Shown in pieces: positions 36,875-49,561 of a stretch of DNA of 64,000 nt. Position numbers and translations under genes: made by a program. The number at the start of each line of letters is the position of its first letter. The first letter of the stretch is position 1. The stretch covers positions 1-64,000 of the forward strand of contig NZ_CP052135.1 in the NCBI RefSeq assembly GCF_012955605.1, given 5' to 3'. The notes beneath the pieces were generated by a model that was not told the origin of the DNA, made no database searches, and was given only the letters and a program-made list of their open reading frames with translations. This DNA is from Bacillus fonticola (GTDB taxonomy: Bacteria > Bacillota > Bacilli > Bacillales > JC228).

Positions 36875-36910
36875 GTTTTGAAGGTTCAACAACCTTCAAA
36901 ACGGTTTTTT
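36875..36910 (+). terminator. Terminator-like hairpin between 16S and tRNA-Ile, operon 2
   Basis: Same GTTTTGAAGG/CCTTCAAAAC stem and T run as at 12573-12608. One base nearby differs from operon 1 (GCAGGGAAC instead of GCAGCGAAC), just outside the stem. Confidence 0.5.
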
Positions 36911-36926
36911 GTTTTGTGAAGAAAAG

Positions 36927-37003
<77 letters not shown>

Positions 37004-37037
37004 TCTCTTTACTTTTATAAACATTCTTATAATTACT

Positions 37038-37113
37038 GGGGCCTTAGCTCAGCTGGGAGAGCGCCTGCTTTGCACGCAGGAGGTCAGCGGTTCGATCCCG
37101 CTAGGCTCCACCA
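37038..37113 (+). tRNA. tRNA-Ala (TGC), operon 2
   Basis: Identical to the operon 1 tRNA-Ala; anticodon TGC, encoded CCA. Confidence 0.97.
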
Positions 37114-37304
37114 ATCTGTTCCTTGAAAACTAGATCATACGCAAACGACATCTTTTTAGGCCCACACGATGTGGGTCAGAAAGGCATTGCGACACGACGT
37201 CGTGATATGAGCCTTTCATCCAAAAAAAGAACACCGAGTCGTAGTTCAATCACCAACAGTTGGTGTTGTTTTATTCGCAGACAACGCAAGCCAACTTATT
37301 TTTA

Positions 37305-40227
<2,923 letters not shown>

Positions 40228-40401
40228 AACGATTTAAACTCGGTAGTCGTGAACCGTATGATCTAGTTTTGAAGGAATATGAAATCAATATGTTTACACA
40301 TATTGATCAGCATACACCCTTCACCACCCTGTAATATGCAGGGCGAGGTTTCGAGAAGCAAGCTGACGCAGAGATGCGCCGCTTATCGAAAGCCGCAGCA
40401 A

Positions 40402-40518
40402 TTTGGTGATGATGGCGAAGAGGCTACACCCGTACCCATCCCGAACACGGAAGTTAAGCTCTTCAGCGCCGATGGTAATTGGGGGCTGTCCCCCTGTGAG
40501 AGTAGGACATCGCCAAGC
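40402..40518 (+). rRNA. rrf: 5S ribosomal RNA, operon 2
   Basis: About 117 bases, intact, with one base different from operon 1 (CCCGTACCC). Flanked by the same GAGAAGCAAG...CGCTTATCG spacer and followed by the trailer repeat. Confidence 0.95.
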
Positions 40519-40672
40519 GAATGCGAAGAAAAAGGTGAGTTCCCCGCAGACTGTGATTTGTTTAGAACGCGGGGGACAGCCAACTCGGCGGAAGGCATGT
40601 TAAGAACGCGCCGTCCATGGCGCAACACATGCACACCAACGTCCTGTTGGCGTGAGAGTAGGACATCGCCAA
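40517..40672 (+). repeat. 5S-trailer repeat, copy 2 (operon 2)
   Basis: 156 bases matching 16214-16369, apparently without change, ending in the 5S-like GTGAGAGTAGGACATCGCCA. Followed by a terminator. Confidence 0.8.
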
Positions 40673-40678
40673 GTAATT

Positions 40679-40708
40679 AGAGAACCTGTAAAGGGTTCTT
40701 TTTTTTAT
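40679..40708 (+). terminator. Terminator 1 of rRNA operon 2
   Basis: AGAACC (40681-40686) pairs with GGTTCT (40694-40699), followed by about nine T. Confidence 0.85.
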
Positions 40709-40740
40709 TGAGAAAAACGTCTTCAACGAACTAAACTTTC

Positions 40741-40860
40741 TGAGAACCGAGAAGCAAGGAATTCGAGGAAGCAAAGGGAGTGAACACCGGAGCGTACAGC
40801 GTACGTGAGGATGTGAACGAGTGAAGTCTGACGAAGAAGTCCGCAGCTTATCGGCTCTCA
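40741..40860 (+). repeat. 120-base hairpin element with inverted ends
   Basis: It begins TGAGAACCGA and ends TCGGCTCTCA, which are inverted repeats with one mismatch. An internal CGTAC/GTACG hairpin is present. GAGAAGCAAG near its left end and GCAGCTTATCGG near its right end resemble the sequence that precedes both intact 5S genes (GAGAAGCAAGCTGACGC...GCCGCTTATCGG), so the 23S-5S spacers seem to hold a shortened form of the same element. A 5S fragment begins one base after it. Confidence 0.65.
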
Positions 40861-40861
40861 G

Positions 40862-40932
40862 ACGGAAGTTAAGCTCTTCAGCGCCGAGGTAATTGGGGGC
40901 TGTCCCCCTGTGAGAGTAGGACATCGCCAAGC
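40862..40932 (+). pseudogene. 5' truncated 5S rRNA pseudogene
   Basis: Starts at ACGGAAGTTAAGCTCTTCAG and continues to GGACATCGCCAAGC, i.e. about the last 72 bases of 5S rRNA, lacking the first 45 or so. One T is missing (GCCGAGGTAATT, intact copy GCCGATGGTAATT). Helix I cannot form, so it cannot be a working 5S rRNA. Confidence 0.9.
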
Positions 40933-41086
40933 GAATGCGAAGAAAAAGGTGAGTTCCCCGCAGACTGTGATTTGTTTAGAACGCGGGGAACAGCCAACTC
41001 GGCGGAAGGCATGTTAAGAACGCGCCGTCCATGGCGCAACACATGCACACCAACGTCCTGTTGGCGTGAGAGTAGGACATCGCCAA
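40931..41086 (+). repeat. 5S-trailer repeat, copy 3
   Basis: 156 bases following the 5S pseudogene, identical in length to copies 1 and 2 with one change noticed (GCGGGGAACAG for GCGGGGGACAG). The 5S fragment and trailer have evidently been copied as one unit. Confidence 0.8.
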
Positions 41087-41097
41087 GTAAAAGATTT

Positions 41098-41138
41098 AAA
41101 GCTGTTTCTTGTATTTAACAAGAGGCAGCTTTTTTTGT
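41098..41138 (+). terminator. Terminator 2 downstream of rRNA operon 2
   Basis: AAAGCTGTTTCTTGT and ACAAGAGGCAGCTTT form a long stem with two G-U pairs, then TTTTT. Confidence 0.9.
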
Positions 41139-41148
41139 GTGTGTAATA

Positions 41149-41195
41149 ATAAAGAGGGGCACTCGCGACGTTTTGCACATCACGGGTGCCCCTCT
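41149..41195 (-). terminator. Terminator of the DsbA-like gene
   Basis: On the minus strand AGAGGGGCAC pairs with GTGCCCCTCT, followed by TTTATTATT, immediately after the minus-strand gene. Confidence 0.85.
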
Positions 41196-41197
41196 AG

Positions 41198-41923
41198 TTA
41201 GTTGTTAGTAGGGACATTGCAAGTTGTATCATCACAGCTAGAAGCATCAGTACTACCTTTTGGCGAGTCGCTCAGAATAGTAAGAGGCTTTTCTTCACTC
41301 CATGCCTTTTCTAAAGCAGAGAGAAACACTTCAGTAGGTTGAGCACCTGAGACAGCATATTTTCGGTTGATCACGAAGAAGGGAACCCCTTGAATACCGA
41401 GTTTTTGCCCCTCTTCTACATCTGCATGTACAGCTTGTGTGTATTCATCGCTGGCTAACATGGCGAGAGACTCTTGTTGGTCAAGTCCAACTTCTGCGGC
41501 TAGTTTAGCTAGCGTATTGTGGTCACTGATATTTTCAGAATCGGTGAAGTAGGCTTTAAGTAATCGTTCGGTCATATCGCTTAGTTTTTCTTGTTGTTTG
41601 GCAAAGTGCATAAGCCGATGCGCATCAAACGTGTTTGTTGGAATCATTGTGTCGAAGTGATAGGTTAAGCCTATCTCTTTTGCTTGGTTACCAACATTTT
41701 CGTTCATCGCTTTTGCCTCTTCTCGGCTCATACCGTATTTCGATGCGAGTAGGTTGTGAATGTCAGTGTTGTTGTCGCGTTTAGCTCGCGGGTCTAGTTC
41801 AAAACTTCGATAAATGACCTCTATTTCTTCCTGACCTTCAAATTGAGAGAGGGCTGCCTCAAACCTTCTTTTTCCTATATAACAAAATGGGCAAACAAAG
41901 TCGGACCAGATTTCGACTTGCAT
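41198..41923 (-). CDS. DsbA/FrnE-family thiol oxidoreductase
   Basis: A 241-residue thioredoxin-fold protein of the FrnE-type DsbA group. The active-site CPFC (Cys11, Cys14) is in IWSDFVCPFCYIGKRRFE; the cis-proline loop is GIQGVPFFVI; the middle is the helical insertion. No signal peptide, so it acts in the cytosol, and homologues are linked to oxidative stress. The tail has two more cysteines (SSCDDTTC). The ATG at 41923 follows AAAGGAGG; longer versions are excluded by lack of homology. It is not at this place in B. subtilis; here it sits between an rRNA operon and ctsR, facing away from ctsR. Confidence 0.92.
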   Translation of the reverse strand: MQVEIWSDFVCPFCYIGKRRFEAALSQFEGQEEIEVIYRSFELDPRAKRDNNTDIHNLLASKYGMSREEAKAMNENVGNQAKEIGLTYHFDTMIPTNTFDAHRLMHFAKQQEKLSDMTERLLKAYFTDSENISDHNTLAKLAAEVGLDQQESLAMLASDEYTQAVHADVEEGQKLGIQGVPFFVINRKYAVSGAQPTEVFLSALEKAWSEEKPLTILSDSPKGSTDASSCDDTTCNVPTNN

Positions 41924-42110
41924 GATGTAGCCTCCTTTATAGCACAGCGTTGTTACACCTTTTCGCTTAGTGCTCTGAAAATGTATTTTACTCTTCTCTA
42001 TAGTTCCCTTCAAGAAAAGGGGCTTCACAAGGTGAACTTGTTCTATGAACAGAGGATTATCTGTAACGTAGAATGGGAATGATTAGTACTATTGTATGAG
42101 AGCATCTGAA

Positions 42111-42139
42111 TTGTCAGGATGCAAATCCTTCTGTATAAT
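42111..42139 (+). promoter_or_regulatory. ctsR operon promoter
   Basis: TTGTCA (42111-42116), 17-base spacer, TATAAT (42134-42139), a good sigma-A promoter directly upstream of the CtsR operator. Confidence 0.85.
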
Positions 42140-42142
42140 CAA

Positions 42143-42165
42143 AGTCAAAGATAGTCAAAGTCAAA
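42143..42165 (+). promoter_or_regulatory. CtsR operator
   Basis: Heptads AGTCAAA at 42143-42149 and 42153-42159 with the standard three-base gap match the CtsR consensus RGTCAAANANRGTCAAA. A third heptad, 42159-42165, overlaps the second by one base. It covers the transcription start, so bound CtsR should block the operon. Confidence 0.93.
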
Positions 42166-42194
42166 CAAGATTTTATAGACAGGAGGAGGCATGG

Positions 42195-42671
42195 TTGAGA
42201 AATACCTCAGATATTATTGAAGCGTATTTAAAACATGTCTTAGAGGCAAGCCATGGTGATATCGTTGAAATTAAACGTAGTGAGATGGCTCACAAGTTTC
42301 AGTGTGTTCCTTCTCAAATTAATTATGTCATCAACACTAGATTCACCGTAGAGCGTGGATATGTTGTGGAAAGCAAGCGTGGTGGTGGTGGGTACATTCG
42401 GATTACGAAGGTACAATCTCATAATCACACCGCGTTAGTAGATGAGATATCACGGCGAGTTGGCGGGCATGTAAGCCAAGCTCATTCGAGTGCTGTGATA
42501 GAACGATTGCTTGAGGAGGGGGTCATCACACTGAAGGAAGCAAAAATGATGGAAAGTGTAATGGACCGTTCTGTATTGTTTATCGGGCTTCCTGAACGTG
42601 ACCAGCTTCGAGCTAGAATATTAAAAGCCATGTTGACTTCATTGCGGTACAAAATTCATGAAAAGGAGTGA
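42195..42671 (+). CDS. ctsR: Class III stress gene repressor CtsR
   Basis: CtsR represses clp and other class III heat-shock genes and is inactivated by heat and McsB. The start is TTG at 42195, five bases after GGAGGAGG, giving MRNTSDIIEAYLKHVLE as in homologues; an out-of-frame ATG at 42191 is nearby. The 158-residue protein has the winged helix with FQCVPSQINYVINTRFT and the DNA-contacting glycine-rich wing ESKRGGGGYIRI, then a C-terminal dimerisation domain. First gene of ctsR-mcsA-mcsB-clpC, autoregulated through 42143-42165. Confidence 0.97.
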   Translation: MRNTSDIIEAYLKHVLEASHGDIVEIKRSEMAHKFQCVPSQINYVINTRFTVERGYVVESKRGGGGYIRITKVQSHNHTALVDEISRRVGGHVSQAHSSAVIERLLEEGVITLKEAKMMESVMDRSVLFIGLPERDQLRARILKAMLTSLRYKIHEKE

Positions 42672-42676
42672 GTCTC

Positions 42677-43231
42677 GTGATTTGCCAAGAATGTCATGAG
42701 CGCCCAGCAACACTCCATCTAACTAAGGTGATTGGCGGAGAAAAAACTGAGGTGCACTTATGTGAACATTGTGCGCAGGAAAAGGGCGAGTGGGTCTTGC
42801 ATCAAGAAGACTTTGGCTTTTCATTTCATCAGTTGTTATCTGGGCTCCTTCAAGGGAACACAGGATTTCAAGAGTCATCCCACCCTCTTCAACCTGGAAA
42901 AGAGTCCCAAAAGGTTTGTTCGGGATGTGGCATGACGTATACAACCTTTAAACATAAAGGAAAGTTTGGGTGTGCCACCTGTTATGAAACATTCAGGCAG
43001 GAATTTCCTCCTATTGTGAAGCGTCTTCATGGTGGCAACACGCAACATCATGGAAAGATTCCGAAGCGGTCTGGAGAATCTTTGCAACGGAAAAAGCAAG
43101 TTGCCTTATTGAAAGAGGATATGCAGACGGCGATTTCGAGAGAAGAGTTTGAACATGCTGCTGAGATTCGAGACCGAATTCGATCTATGGAGTCTTTTTC
43201 ACCTCCTCCAGACGAAAGGGGAAAAGAATAA
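42677..43231 (+). CDS. mcsA: McsA, zinc-binding activator of McsB
   Basis: McsA activates the McsB arginine kinase and is itself involved in CtsR control and metal stress. The 184-residue protein has treble-clef type cysteine clusters ([37 protein letters not shown]) and a C-terminal UVR motif ([17 protein letters not shown]). GTG at 42677 is used, AAAGGAG being nine bases upstream within the ctsR end; a GTG at 42668 overlaps the ribosome site. Its stop overlaps the mcsB ATG by one base. Confidence 0.95.
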   Translation: MICQECHERPATLHLTKVIGGEKTEVHLCEHCAQEKGEWVLHQEDFGFSFHQLLSGLLQGNTGFQESSHPLQPGKESQKVCSGCGMTYTTFKHKGKFGCATCYETFRQEFPPIVKRLHGGNTQHHGKIPKRSGESLQRKKQVALLKEDMQTAISREEFEHAAEIRDRIRSMESFSPPPDERGKE

Positions 43232-44301
43232 TGTCGTTGGATTCATTTCTATCGAAGGCAGTGAGTTCGTGGATGAACGATGAAGGACCCGCTGGTGACA
43301 TTGTTCTGACGAGCCGAGTGAGATTAGCTAGAAATTTACAGGATACGCCGTTTCCTACTGTGTTTTCAGAAGAAAAGGGACAAATTGTGTTAAGTCGTAT
43401 TGAGCAACTTGTCCAAAAAACGTCTAACTCACATGTACCGTTAGAGTTCTTGGAGTTAGAGAAGCTGCAGCCTATTGAAAAAAACGTACTCGTTGAGAAA
43501 CATTTGATTAGTCCTCATCTAGTAGAAGAATCGCGTAAAGGGGGCTGTTTGCTTTCAGAAGATGAGTCTGTGAGCATCATGATTAATGAAGAAGACCATT
43601 TGCGCATTCAGTGTCTTGTTCCGGGATTGCAGCTCAACGTGGCGTTAAATATGGCCAATCAAATAGACGATTGGTTAGAAAGTCATCTCGAGTATGCATA
43701 TGATGAACAGTTAGGATATCTTACGAGTTGCCCCACAAATGTTGGAACAGGATTGCGCGCATCAGTCATGATGCATTTGCCCGCACTTGTGTTAACGCAG
43801 CAAATGAACCGGATGATCCCGTCAATAAATCAGCTTGGTCTCGTCGTTAGGGGCATTTACGGTGAGGGTAGTGAGGCACAAGGAAATATTTTTCAAATTT
43901 CGAATCAAACTACATTAGGTAAATCAGAAGAAGATATTATTAGTGACTTAACGAGCGTTGTTCAACAGATGATTGCTCAAGAAAGGGTTGCTCGTGAAGC
44001 ATTGGTACAACGTTCAGGCATACAATTAGAAGATAGGGTGTTTCGCTCATACGGAGTGTTAACACAAGCCCGAGTCATGGAGTCGAAAGAGGCAGCACAA
44101 AAACTATCAGACCTTCGACTTGGAATTGATTTAGGATATATTAAACATATTAATCGCACCATTTTAAATGAATTGATGATTTTAACTCAACCGTATTTCT
44201 TACAACAGTTTGCCGGGAAGCCGTTGAAGCCAACTGAACGTGACTTCAGGCGTGCGAGCCTCATTCGAGAACGATTACAAATGGAGAAACAAGAGAGCTA
44301 G
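43231..44301 (+). CDS. mcsB: Protein arginine kinase McsB
   Basis: McsB phosphorylates arginines on misfolded proteins, tagging them for ClpCP, and inactivates CtsR. The 356-residue protein is related to phosphagen kinases: the ATP-binding [12 protein letters not shown] near residue 28 and the [22 protein letters not shown] loop region near 165-185 contain the expected Arg, Cys and Asn residues. It is translated from an ATG overlapping the mcsA stop (TAATG), which couples kinase and activator. Confidence 0.96.
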   Translation: MSLDSFLSKAVSSWMNDEGPAGDIVLTSRVRLARNLQDTPFPTVFSEEKGQIVLSRIEQLVQKTSNSHVPLEFLELEKLQPIEKNVLVEKHLISPHLVEESRKGGCLLSEDESVSIMINEEDHLRIQCLVPGLQLNVALNMANQIDDWLESHLEYAYDEQLGYLTSCPTNVGTGLRASVMMHLPALVLTQQMNRMIPSINQLGLVVRGIYGEGSEAQGNIFQISNQTTLGKSEEDIISDLTSVVQQMIAQERVAREALVQRSGIQLEDRVFRSYGVLTQARVMESKEAAQKLSDLRLGIDLGYIKHINRTILNELMILTQPYFLQQFAGKPLKPTERDFRRASLIRERLQMEKQES

Positions 44302-44314
44302 GAGGTAGAATCGT

Positions 44315-46759
44315 ATGATGTTTGGTCGTTTTACAGAACGCGCCCAGAAGGTATTAGCCCTTGCCCAGGAGGAGGCTATTCGTCTCCGACATAGTAATAT
44401 TGGAACAGAACATGTTCTTCTCGGACTTGTGCGGGAAGGAGAAGGGATTGCAGCAAAAGCATTGTACGGACTCGGATTAAACCCTGAGAAGATCCAAAAA
44501 GAAGTAGAAGGATTAATCGGTACTGGTGATGAAAAAGGTCAAAACATTCACTACACCCCTCGTGCTAAAAAAGTGATTGAATTATCTATGGATGAAGCAC
44601 GCAAGCTCGGGCATTCCTATGTCGGCACTGAGCACATCCTTCTCGGATTAATTCGTGAAGGAGAAGGGGTCGCTGCTCGTGTGCTAAACAATCTAGGCGT
44701 TAGCTTGAATAAAGCGCGTCAGCAAGTGCTACAGCTATTAGGTAGTAACGAAGCGAATGGAGGCCAGTCAGGTGCAGGTTCCTCAAATGCGAACACGCCA
44801 ACACTTGATAGTTTAGCTCGTGACCTAACAGCCGTTGCTCGTGAAGGTAACCTGGACCCTGTCATCGGACGTAGCAAGGAGATCCAACGTGTCATTGAAG
44901 TCTTGTCTCGCCGCACAAAAAACAACCCCGTTTTAATCGGTGAGCCTGGTGTCGGGAAAACCGCCATTGCGGAAGGTTTAGCTCAACAAATTATTGAGAA
45001 TGAAGTTCCGGAAATTTTACGTGATAAGCGCGTCATGACTCTTGATATGGGTACTGTCGTTGCTGGTACGAAATATCGCGGAGAATTTGAAGATCGCTTA
45101 AAAAAAGTGATGGACGAAATTCGCCAAGCTGGAAATATTATTTTGTTTATCGATGAGCTACACACATTGATTGGAGCAGGTGGAGCAGAAGGGGCTATTG
45201 ATGCTTCTAACATTTTAAAGCCATCGCTCGCTCGCGGTGAGTTGCAATGTATCGGTGCGACTACACTCGATGAGTATCGTAAATATATTGAGAAAGATGC
45301 CGCTCTTGAGCGTCGCTTCCAGCCTATTACTGTGGATGAGCCGACAGAAGAAGAGTCTGTGCAAATTCTACAAGGTCTTCGTGATCGGTATGAGGCACAT
45401 CATCGTGTGTCTATAACAAACGAAGCCATTGAAGCAGCCGTGAAATTGTCCAGTCGCTATATTTCCGATCGATTCCTTCCAGACAAAGCGATCGATCTAA
45501 TTGACGAGGCTGGATCGAAAGTGCGACTCAAATCATTTACAACACCACCCAATTTAAAAGAACTAGAAATGAATCTTGGTGAAGTGCGCAAAGAAAAAGA
45601 CGCGGCTGTCCAAAGCCAAGAATTTGAGAAGGCGGCTTCGCTTCGTGATACAGAACAACGTCTTCGTGAACAAGTAGAAGAAACAAAGAAGACATGGAAA
45701 GAAAAGCAAGGGAAAGAAAACAGCCAAGTAACTGTTGAGGATATCGCTAGTGTTGTATCCAGCTGGACGGGTATTCCTGTATCCAAGATCGCTCAAACAG
45801 AAACCGACAAGTTGCTAAAATTAGAAGAAACGCTTCACTCCCGAGTTATCGGACAAAATGAAGCGGTCAGTGCGGTTAGTAAGGCAGTTCGACGTGCGCG
45901 TGCTGGTCTAAAAGATCCGAAGCGCCCCATCGGTTCGTTTATTTTCTTAGGGCCAACTGGTGTCGGGAAAACTGAGCTGGCTCGTGCGCTAGCGGAATCG
46001 ATGTTCGGAGATGAAGACGCGATGATCCGGATCGACATGTCTGAGTTTATGGAGAAACATTCTACGTCTCGTCTTGTCGGCTCCCCTCCAGGCTATGTCG
46101 GTTTTGACGAAGGTGGTCAGTTGACCGAGAAAGTGCGTCGTAAGCCGTATTCGGTCATTTTGCTAGACGAAGTAGAGAAAGCACATCCAGATGTGTTTAA
46201 TATTTTGCTTCAAGTACTAGAGGATGGCCGTTTGACCGATTCCAAAGGTCGTACGGTTGACTTCCGAAACACGGTACTCATCATGACTTCAAACGTCGGG
46301 GCGGAGCAACTGAAGCGGAACAAGTTTGTCGGCTTTAACGTGCAGGACGAAGGGCAACAGTACAAAGACATGAAGGGGAATGTAATGGAAGAGCTCAAAC
46401 GTGCTTTCCGTCCAGAGTTCCTAAACCGTGTCGATGAAATCATTGTCTTCCACGCATTGGAAAAGGCGCAACTGAAACAAATTGTTTCCTTGCTATCAGA
46501 TCAATTAACAAAGCGTTTAAGTGAGCAAAACATTAGCTTAACGCTTACTGAAGTAGCGAAAGACAAAATCGCAGAAGTGGGCTACGATCCAGAGTACGGA
46601 GCTAGACCATTACGTCGTGCTCTGCAAAAGCACATTGAAGATCGCCTTTCTGAAGAACTTTTGAAAGGGAAAGTGCTGACTGGAACGAACGTCACCGTTG
46701 ACGTCGAAAAAGGAGAGTTTATCGTTCGTACGAGTGAAGAGGTTGAGCAAACAACATAA
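44315..46759 (+). CDS. clpC: ATP-dependent Clp protease ATPase subunit ClpC
   Basis: ClpC unfolds substrates, notably arginine-phosphorylated ones, and feeds them to ClpP. The 814-residue protein has two N-terminal Clp repeats (about 3-72 and 78-145), AAA-1 with Walker A GEPGVGKT, a middle coiled coil with a UVR-like element [18 protein letters not shown]-2 with GPTGVGKTE, and the ClpP-contacting VGF loop (KFVGFN). AGGAGGTAGAATCGT precedes tandem ATGs as in B. subtilis. Last gene of the ctsR operon; a strong terminator follows. Confidence 0.98.
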   Translation: MMFGRFTERAQKVLALAQEEAIRLRHSNIGTEHVLLGLVREGEGIAAKALYGLGLNPEKIQKEVEGLIGTGDEKGQNIHYTPRAKKVIELSMDEARKLGHSYVGTEHILLGLIREGEGVAARVLNNLGVSLNKARQQVLQLLGSNEANGGQSGAGSSNANTPTLDSLARDLTAVAREGNLDPVIGRSKEIQRVIEVLSRRTKNNPVLIGEPGVGKTAIAEGLAQQIIENEVPEILRDKRVMTLDMGTVVAGTKYRGEFEDRLKKVMDEIRQAGNIILFIDELHTLIGAGGAEGAIDASNILKPSLARGELQCIGATTLDEYRKYIEKDAALERRFQPITVDEPTEEESVQILQGLRDRYEAHHRVSITNEAIEAAVKLSSRYISDRFLPDKAIDLIDEAGSKVRLKSFTTPPNLKELEMNLGEVRKEKDAAVQSQEFEKAASLRDTEQRLREQVEETKKTWKEKQGKENSQVTVEDIASVVSSWTGIPVSKIAQTETDKLLKLEETLHSRVIGQNEAVSAVSKAVRRARAGLKDPKRPIGSFIFLGPTGVGKTELARALAESMFGDEDAMIRIDMSEFMEKHSTSRLVGSPPGYVGFDEGGQLTEKVRRKPYSVILLDEVEKAHPDVFNILLQVLEDGRLTDSKGRTVDFRNTVLIMTSNVGAEQLKRNKFVGFNVQDEGQQYKDMKGNVMEELKRAFRPEFLNRVDEIIVFHALEKAQLKQIVSLLSDQLTKRLSEQNISLTLTEVAKDKIAEVGYDPEYGARPLRRALQKHIEDRLSEELLKGKVLTGTNVTVDVEKGEFIVRTSEEVEQTT

Positions 46760-46765
46760 ACGAAC

Positions 46766-46800
46766 AAAAGAGGTGCCAAATAGAGGCACCTCTTCCTTTA
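46766..46800 (+). terminator. Terminator of the ctsR operon
   Basis: AAGAGGTGCC pairs with GGCACCTCTT over six bases, followed by CCTTT. Confidence 0.88.
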
Positions 46801-47092
46801 CATAGTAGCTAACATGGGTGGATTCTTGCTCGACAGGCCTGTCAAGCATCCTCTAGATCGTTCCCTCAGTAAAGTAAGTGTGCCTATTTTCAAACCCCCA
46901 TTACGATAGATTTTCAGAAAGTGTTATATAGAAAAAAGTGAGTCCGAGGGTATTCAAAACCCATTCATTAAAGTATGGACAAAGGAGACAAAGTACCTGC
47001 TAAAATTAAATCGAGCTGTAGGGTTGTCTACTACTCTAGAAGAAGCATATTTTCCAAAAATTATCGGTAAGGTGTAGAGAGGAAGAAGCAAA
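46801..47092. other. Gap between clpC and radA, with a 22-base palindrome
   Basis: In B. subtilis radA follows clpC more closely. Here the only structure seen is TGCTCGACAGGCCTGTCAAG and the next bases (46827-46848), with a perfect GACAGGCCTGTC core (46832-46843). No open frame of note and no clear promoter. Confidence 0.4.
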
Positions 47093-48466
47093 ATGGCAAA
47101 AAAGAAATCAGTGTATGTGTGTGGGTCTTGTGGGTATGAGTCCCCGAAATGGATGGGGCGTTGTCCAGGGTGTGGGGAATGGAATACGATGATCGAAGAG
47201 AAACAAATGACCGGTAGTGGACGTAAGGGCGCATTCCAACCGGCTGCTACTAGTTATCAAACAAAACCGACACCATTAAAAGATGTGGAAACCATTCAGG
47301 AAGCACGACTCCATACCGGAATAGGTGAGTTAGACCGTGTATTAGGTGGGGGTATTGTCCCAGGGTCGCTTGTTTTGATTGGCGGTGACCCCGGAATCGG
47401 AAAGTCAACGCTTCTTCTTCAAGTGAGCGCCCAGTTAACGAACCAACAGCAACGGGTTTTGTACATTTCTGGAGAGGAATCTATGAAACAAACAAAACTT
47501 CGGGCCCATCGACTCGAGATGCCTACAGATGAGCTGATCGTATACAGTGAAACGAATTTGCATGAAGTGATCGAGACGATAGCAGAGATCAATCCATCTT
47601 TTGTCGTCGTAGATTCCATACAAACGATGTTCCACCCGGAAGTCACCTCAGCACCAGGTAGTGTTTCACAAGTGCGAGAATGTACATCGGAATTAATGCG
47701 TATTGCCAAAACAAAAGCGATTGCGATTTTCATCGTCGGACACGTGACAAAAGAAGGTGCTATCGCAGGACCGAGATTGCTTGAGCATATGGTTGATACG
47801 GTGTTGTATTTTGAGGGAGAACGCCACCATTCTTACCGGATGGTACGCGCGGTAAAAAACCGCTTCGGTTCCACAAATGAGATGGGTATTTTTGATATGA
47901 AAGAAAGTGGTCTTCATGAAGTGGAAAACCCCTCAGAAATCTTTTTGGAAGAGCGATCAACGGGGGCATCTGGTTCTACTGTGGTTGCTTCGATGGAAGG
48001 GACTAGGCCGTTACTCGTCGAAATCCAGGCGCTTGTTTCTCCTACCTCACTGACCAATGCTCGGCGGATGGCAACAGGAATTGATCACAGTCGGGTCACT
48101 CTATTGATGGCTGTTTTGGAAAAGCGAGTTGGCTTGCTTTTACAAAATCAAGATGCCTACTTAAAGGCTGCAGGTGGTGTGAAGTTAGATGAACCAGCAA
48201 TTGACTTAGCCGTTGCCGTGAGTATTGCATCAAGCTTTCAAGACACACCAACACAGCCACATGATTGCTTTATTGGTGAAGTCGGTCTTACTGGTGAGAT
48301 ACGGCGCGTGTCACGTATTGAAGGACGACTTAATGAGGCGTATAAATTAGGGTTTCGTCGGGTCATTATGCCGAAGAATAATTTGGATGGAATTCGTATC
48401 CCAGACGGATTACGTTGTGTCGGGGTATCCACGGTGAAAGAGGCGTTACAAGCAGCCTTTAGTTAA
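47093..48466 (+). CDS. radA: DNA repair protein RadA (Sms)
   Basis: RadA is a RecA-like hexameric helicase that extends D-loops during recombination and transformation. The 457-residue protein has an N-terminal zinc finger (Cys10, Cys13, Cys24, Cys27), the P-loop [10 protein letters not shown] near 93-102, the RadA-specific KNRFG motif ([10 protein letters not shown]), and a C-terminal Lon-protease-like domain. GAGAGGAAG precedes the ATG. Its pairing with disA is universal in this group. Confidence 0.97.
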   Translation: MAKKKSVYVCGSCGYESPKWMGRCPGCGEWNTMIEEKQMTGSGRKGAFQPAATSYQTKPTPLKDVETIQEARLHTGIGELDRVLGGGIVPGSLVLIGGDPGIGKSTLLLQVSAQLTNQQQRVLYISGEESMKQTKLRAHRLEMPTDELIVYSETNLHEVIETIAEINPSFVVVDSIQTMFHPEVTSAPGSVSQVRECTSELMRIAKTKAIAIFIVGHVTKEGAIAGPRLLEHMVDTVLYFEGERHHSYRMVRAVKNRFGSTNEMGIFDMKESGLHEVENPSEIFLEERSTGASGSTVVASMEGTRPLLVEIQALVSPTSLTNARRMATGIDHSRVTLLMAVLEKRVGLLLQNQDAYLKAAGGVKLDEPAIDLAVAVSIASSFQDTPTQPHDCFIGEVGLTGEIRRVSRIEGRLNEAYKLGFRRVIMPKNNLDGIRIPDGLRCVGVSTVKEALQAAFS

Positions 48467-48502
48467 GTCAAATACATGCATATAGAGCGGAGGAGATGTC
48501 GA

Positions 48503-49561
48503 TTGAGTGGGCAGCATATGTCAGGCATCTTACAGCTAATTTCCCCGGGTTCCCCTTTGCGAGAAGGGATTGAAAATGTGTTACGTGCCAACACCGGAGG
48601 GCTCATTGTTGTTGGATGCAACGACAAAGTACGGTCAATCGTAGATGGAGGGTTTCAAATTCATTGTTCGTTTACCCCAAGTAATTTGTACGAGTTGGCC
48701 AAAATGGATGGAGCAATCGTGCTTAATGAAACAGGAACAAAAATCTTAATAGCTAACGCTCAATTAGTGCCAGACTCATCTATTCCTTCATCGGAAACAG
48801 GGATGCGCCACCGAACAGCAGAACGTGTTGCCAAAGAAACACGAGCACTCGTGATTGCTATTTCGCAACGTAGAAATGTCATTACGCTCTACCAAAATCA
48901 CTACCGCTATGCGCTGAAAGATATGAGCGTGATTTTAACAAAGGCAAACCAAGCTTTGCAGACGCTGGAAAAATACAAAGTCGTTATGGACCAAGCGATT
49001 GCTAACTTTAGTTTGCTAGAATTCGAAGAGCTTGTCACCTTTCAGGAGCTATTACAAGTGTTGCATCGCTTCGGCATGCTCATGCGTATTAAGAAAGAAC
49101 TTCAGCTTTATTTGCACGAACTAGGAGTAGAGGGGCGCCTCGTTCGCTTACAAATGAAGGAGTTACTCACGGATCTGGAGACAGAAATGCTGCTGTTGTG
49201 TAAGGACTATATGGCGGACAAAGGACTCAAAGCACAAGGTAGTCTAGAGCGTTTCAAAGACATTTCAAAAACGGAAGTGTTTGACGATTCGTTCTTTCTG
49301 AAGGCTCTAGGCTTTGTTGGCCATCCGCAATTAGATGATGCGCTACTCCCGAGAGGATATCGTATTTTAAATAAAGTGCCACGTATCCCCCCGACTGTTG
49401 TGGAAAATTTAATCTCGCGTTTTCACACATTGTCACATGTGCTACAGGCATCAGAGGCAGAGCTAGATGAAGTAGATGGTATTGGCGAAATACGCGCTCG
49501 CAAGATTAAAGAAGGGTTAAAGCTCATACGCGAGCAATTGTTGGCTGACAGACAACTATAA
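48503..49561 (+). CDS. disA: Diadenylate cyclase and DNA-scanning protein DisA
   Basis: DisA makes c-di-AMP and halts synthesis on meeting branched DNA, signalling genome integrity. The 352-residue product carries the DAC domain with KMDGAIVL and [12 protein letters not shown] catalytic motifs, a helical middle, and a C-terminal helix-hairpin-helix ([18 protein letters not shown]). TTG at 48503 is preferred, seven bases after GGAGGAG; an ATG at 48476 would add nine residues without a ribosome site. About eight residues shorter at the N-terminus than the B. subtilis protein. Confidence 0.96.
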   Translation: MSGQHMSGILQLISPGSPLREGIENVLRANTGGLIVVGCNDKVRSIVDGGFQIHCSFTPSNLYELAKMDGAIVLNETGTKILIANAQLVPDSSIPSSETGMRHRTAERVAKETRALVIAISQRRNVITLYQNHYRYALKDMSVILTKANQALQTLEKYKVVMDQAIANFSLLEFEELVTFQELLQVLHRFGMLMRIKKELQLYLHELGVEGRLVRLQMKELLTDLETEMLLLCKDYMADKGLKAQGSLERFKDISKTEVFDDSFFLKALGFVGHPQLDDALLPRGYRILNKVPRIPPTVVENLISRFHTLSHVLQASEAELDEVDGIGEIRARKIKEGLKLIREQLLADRQL

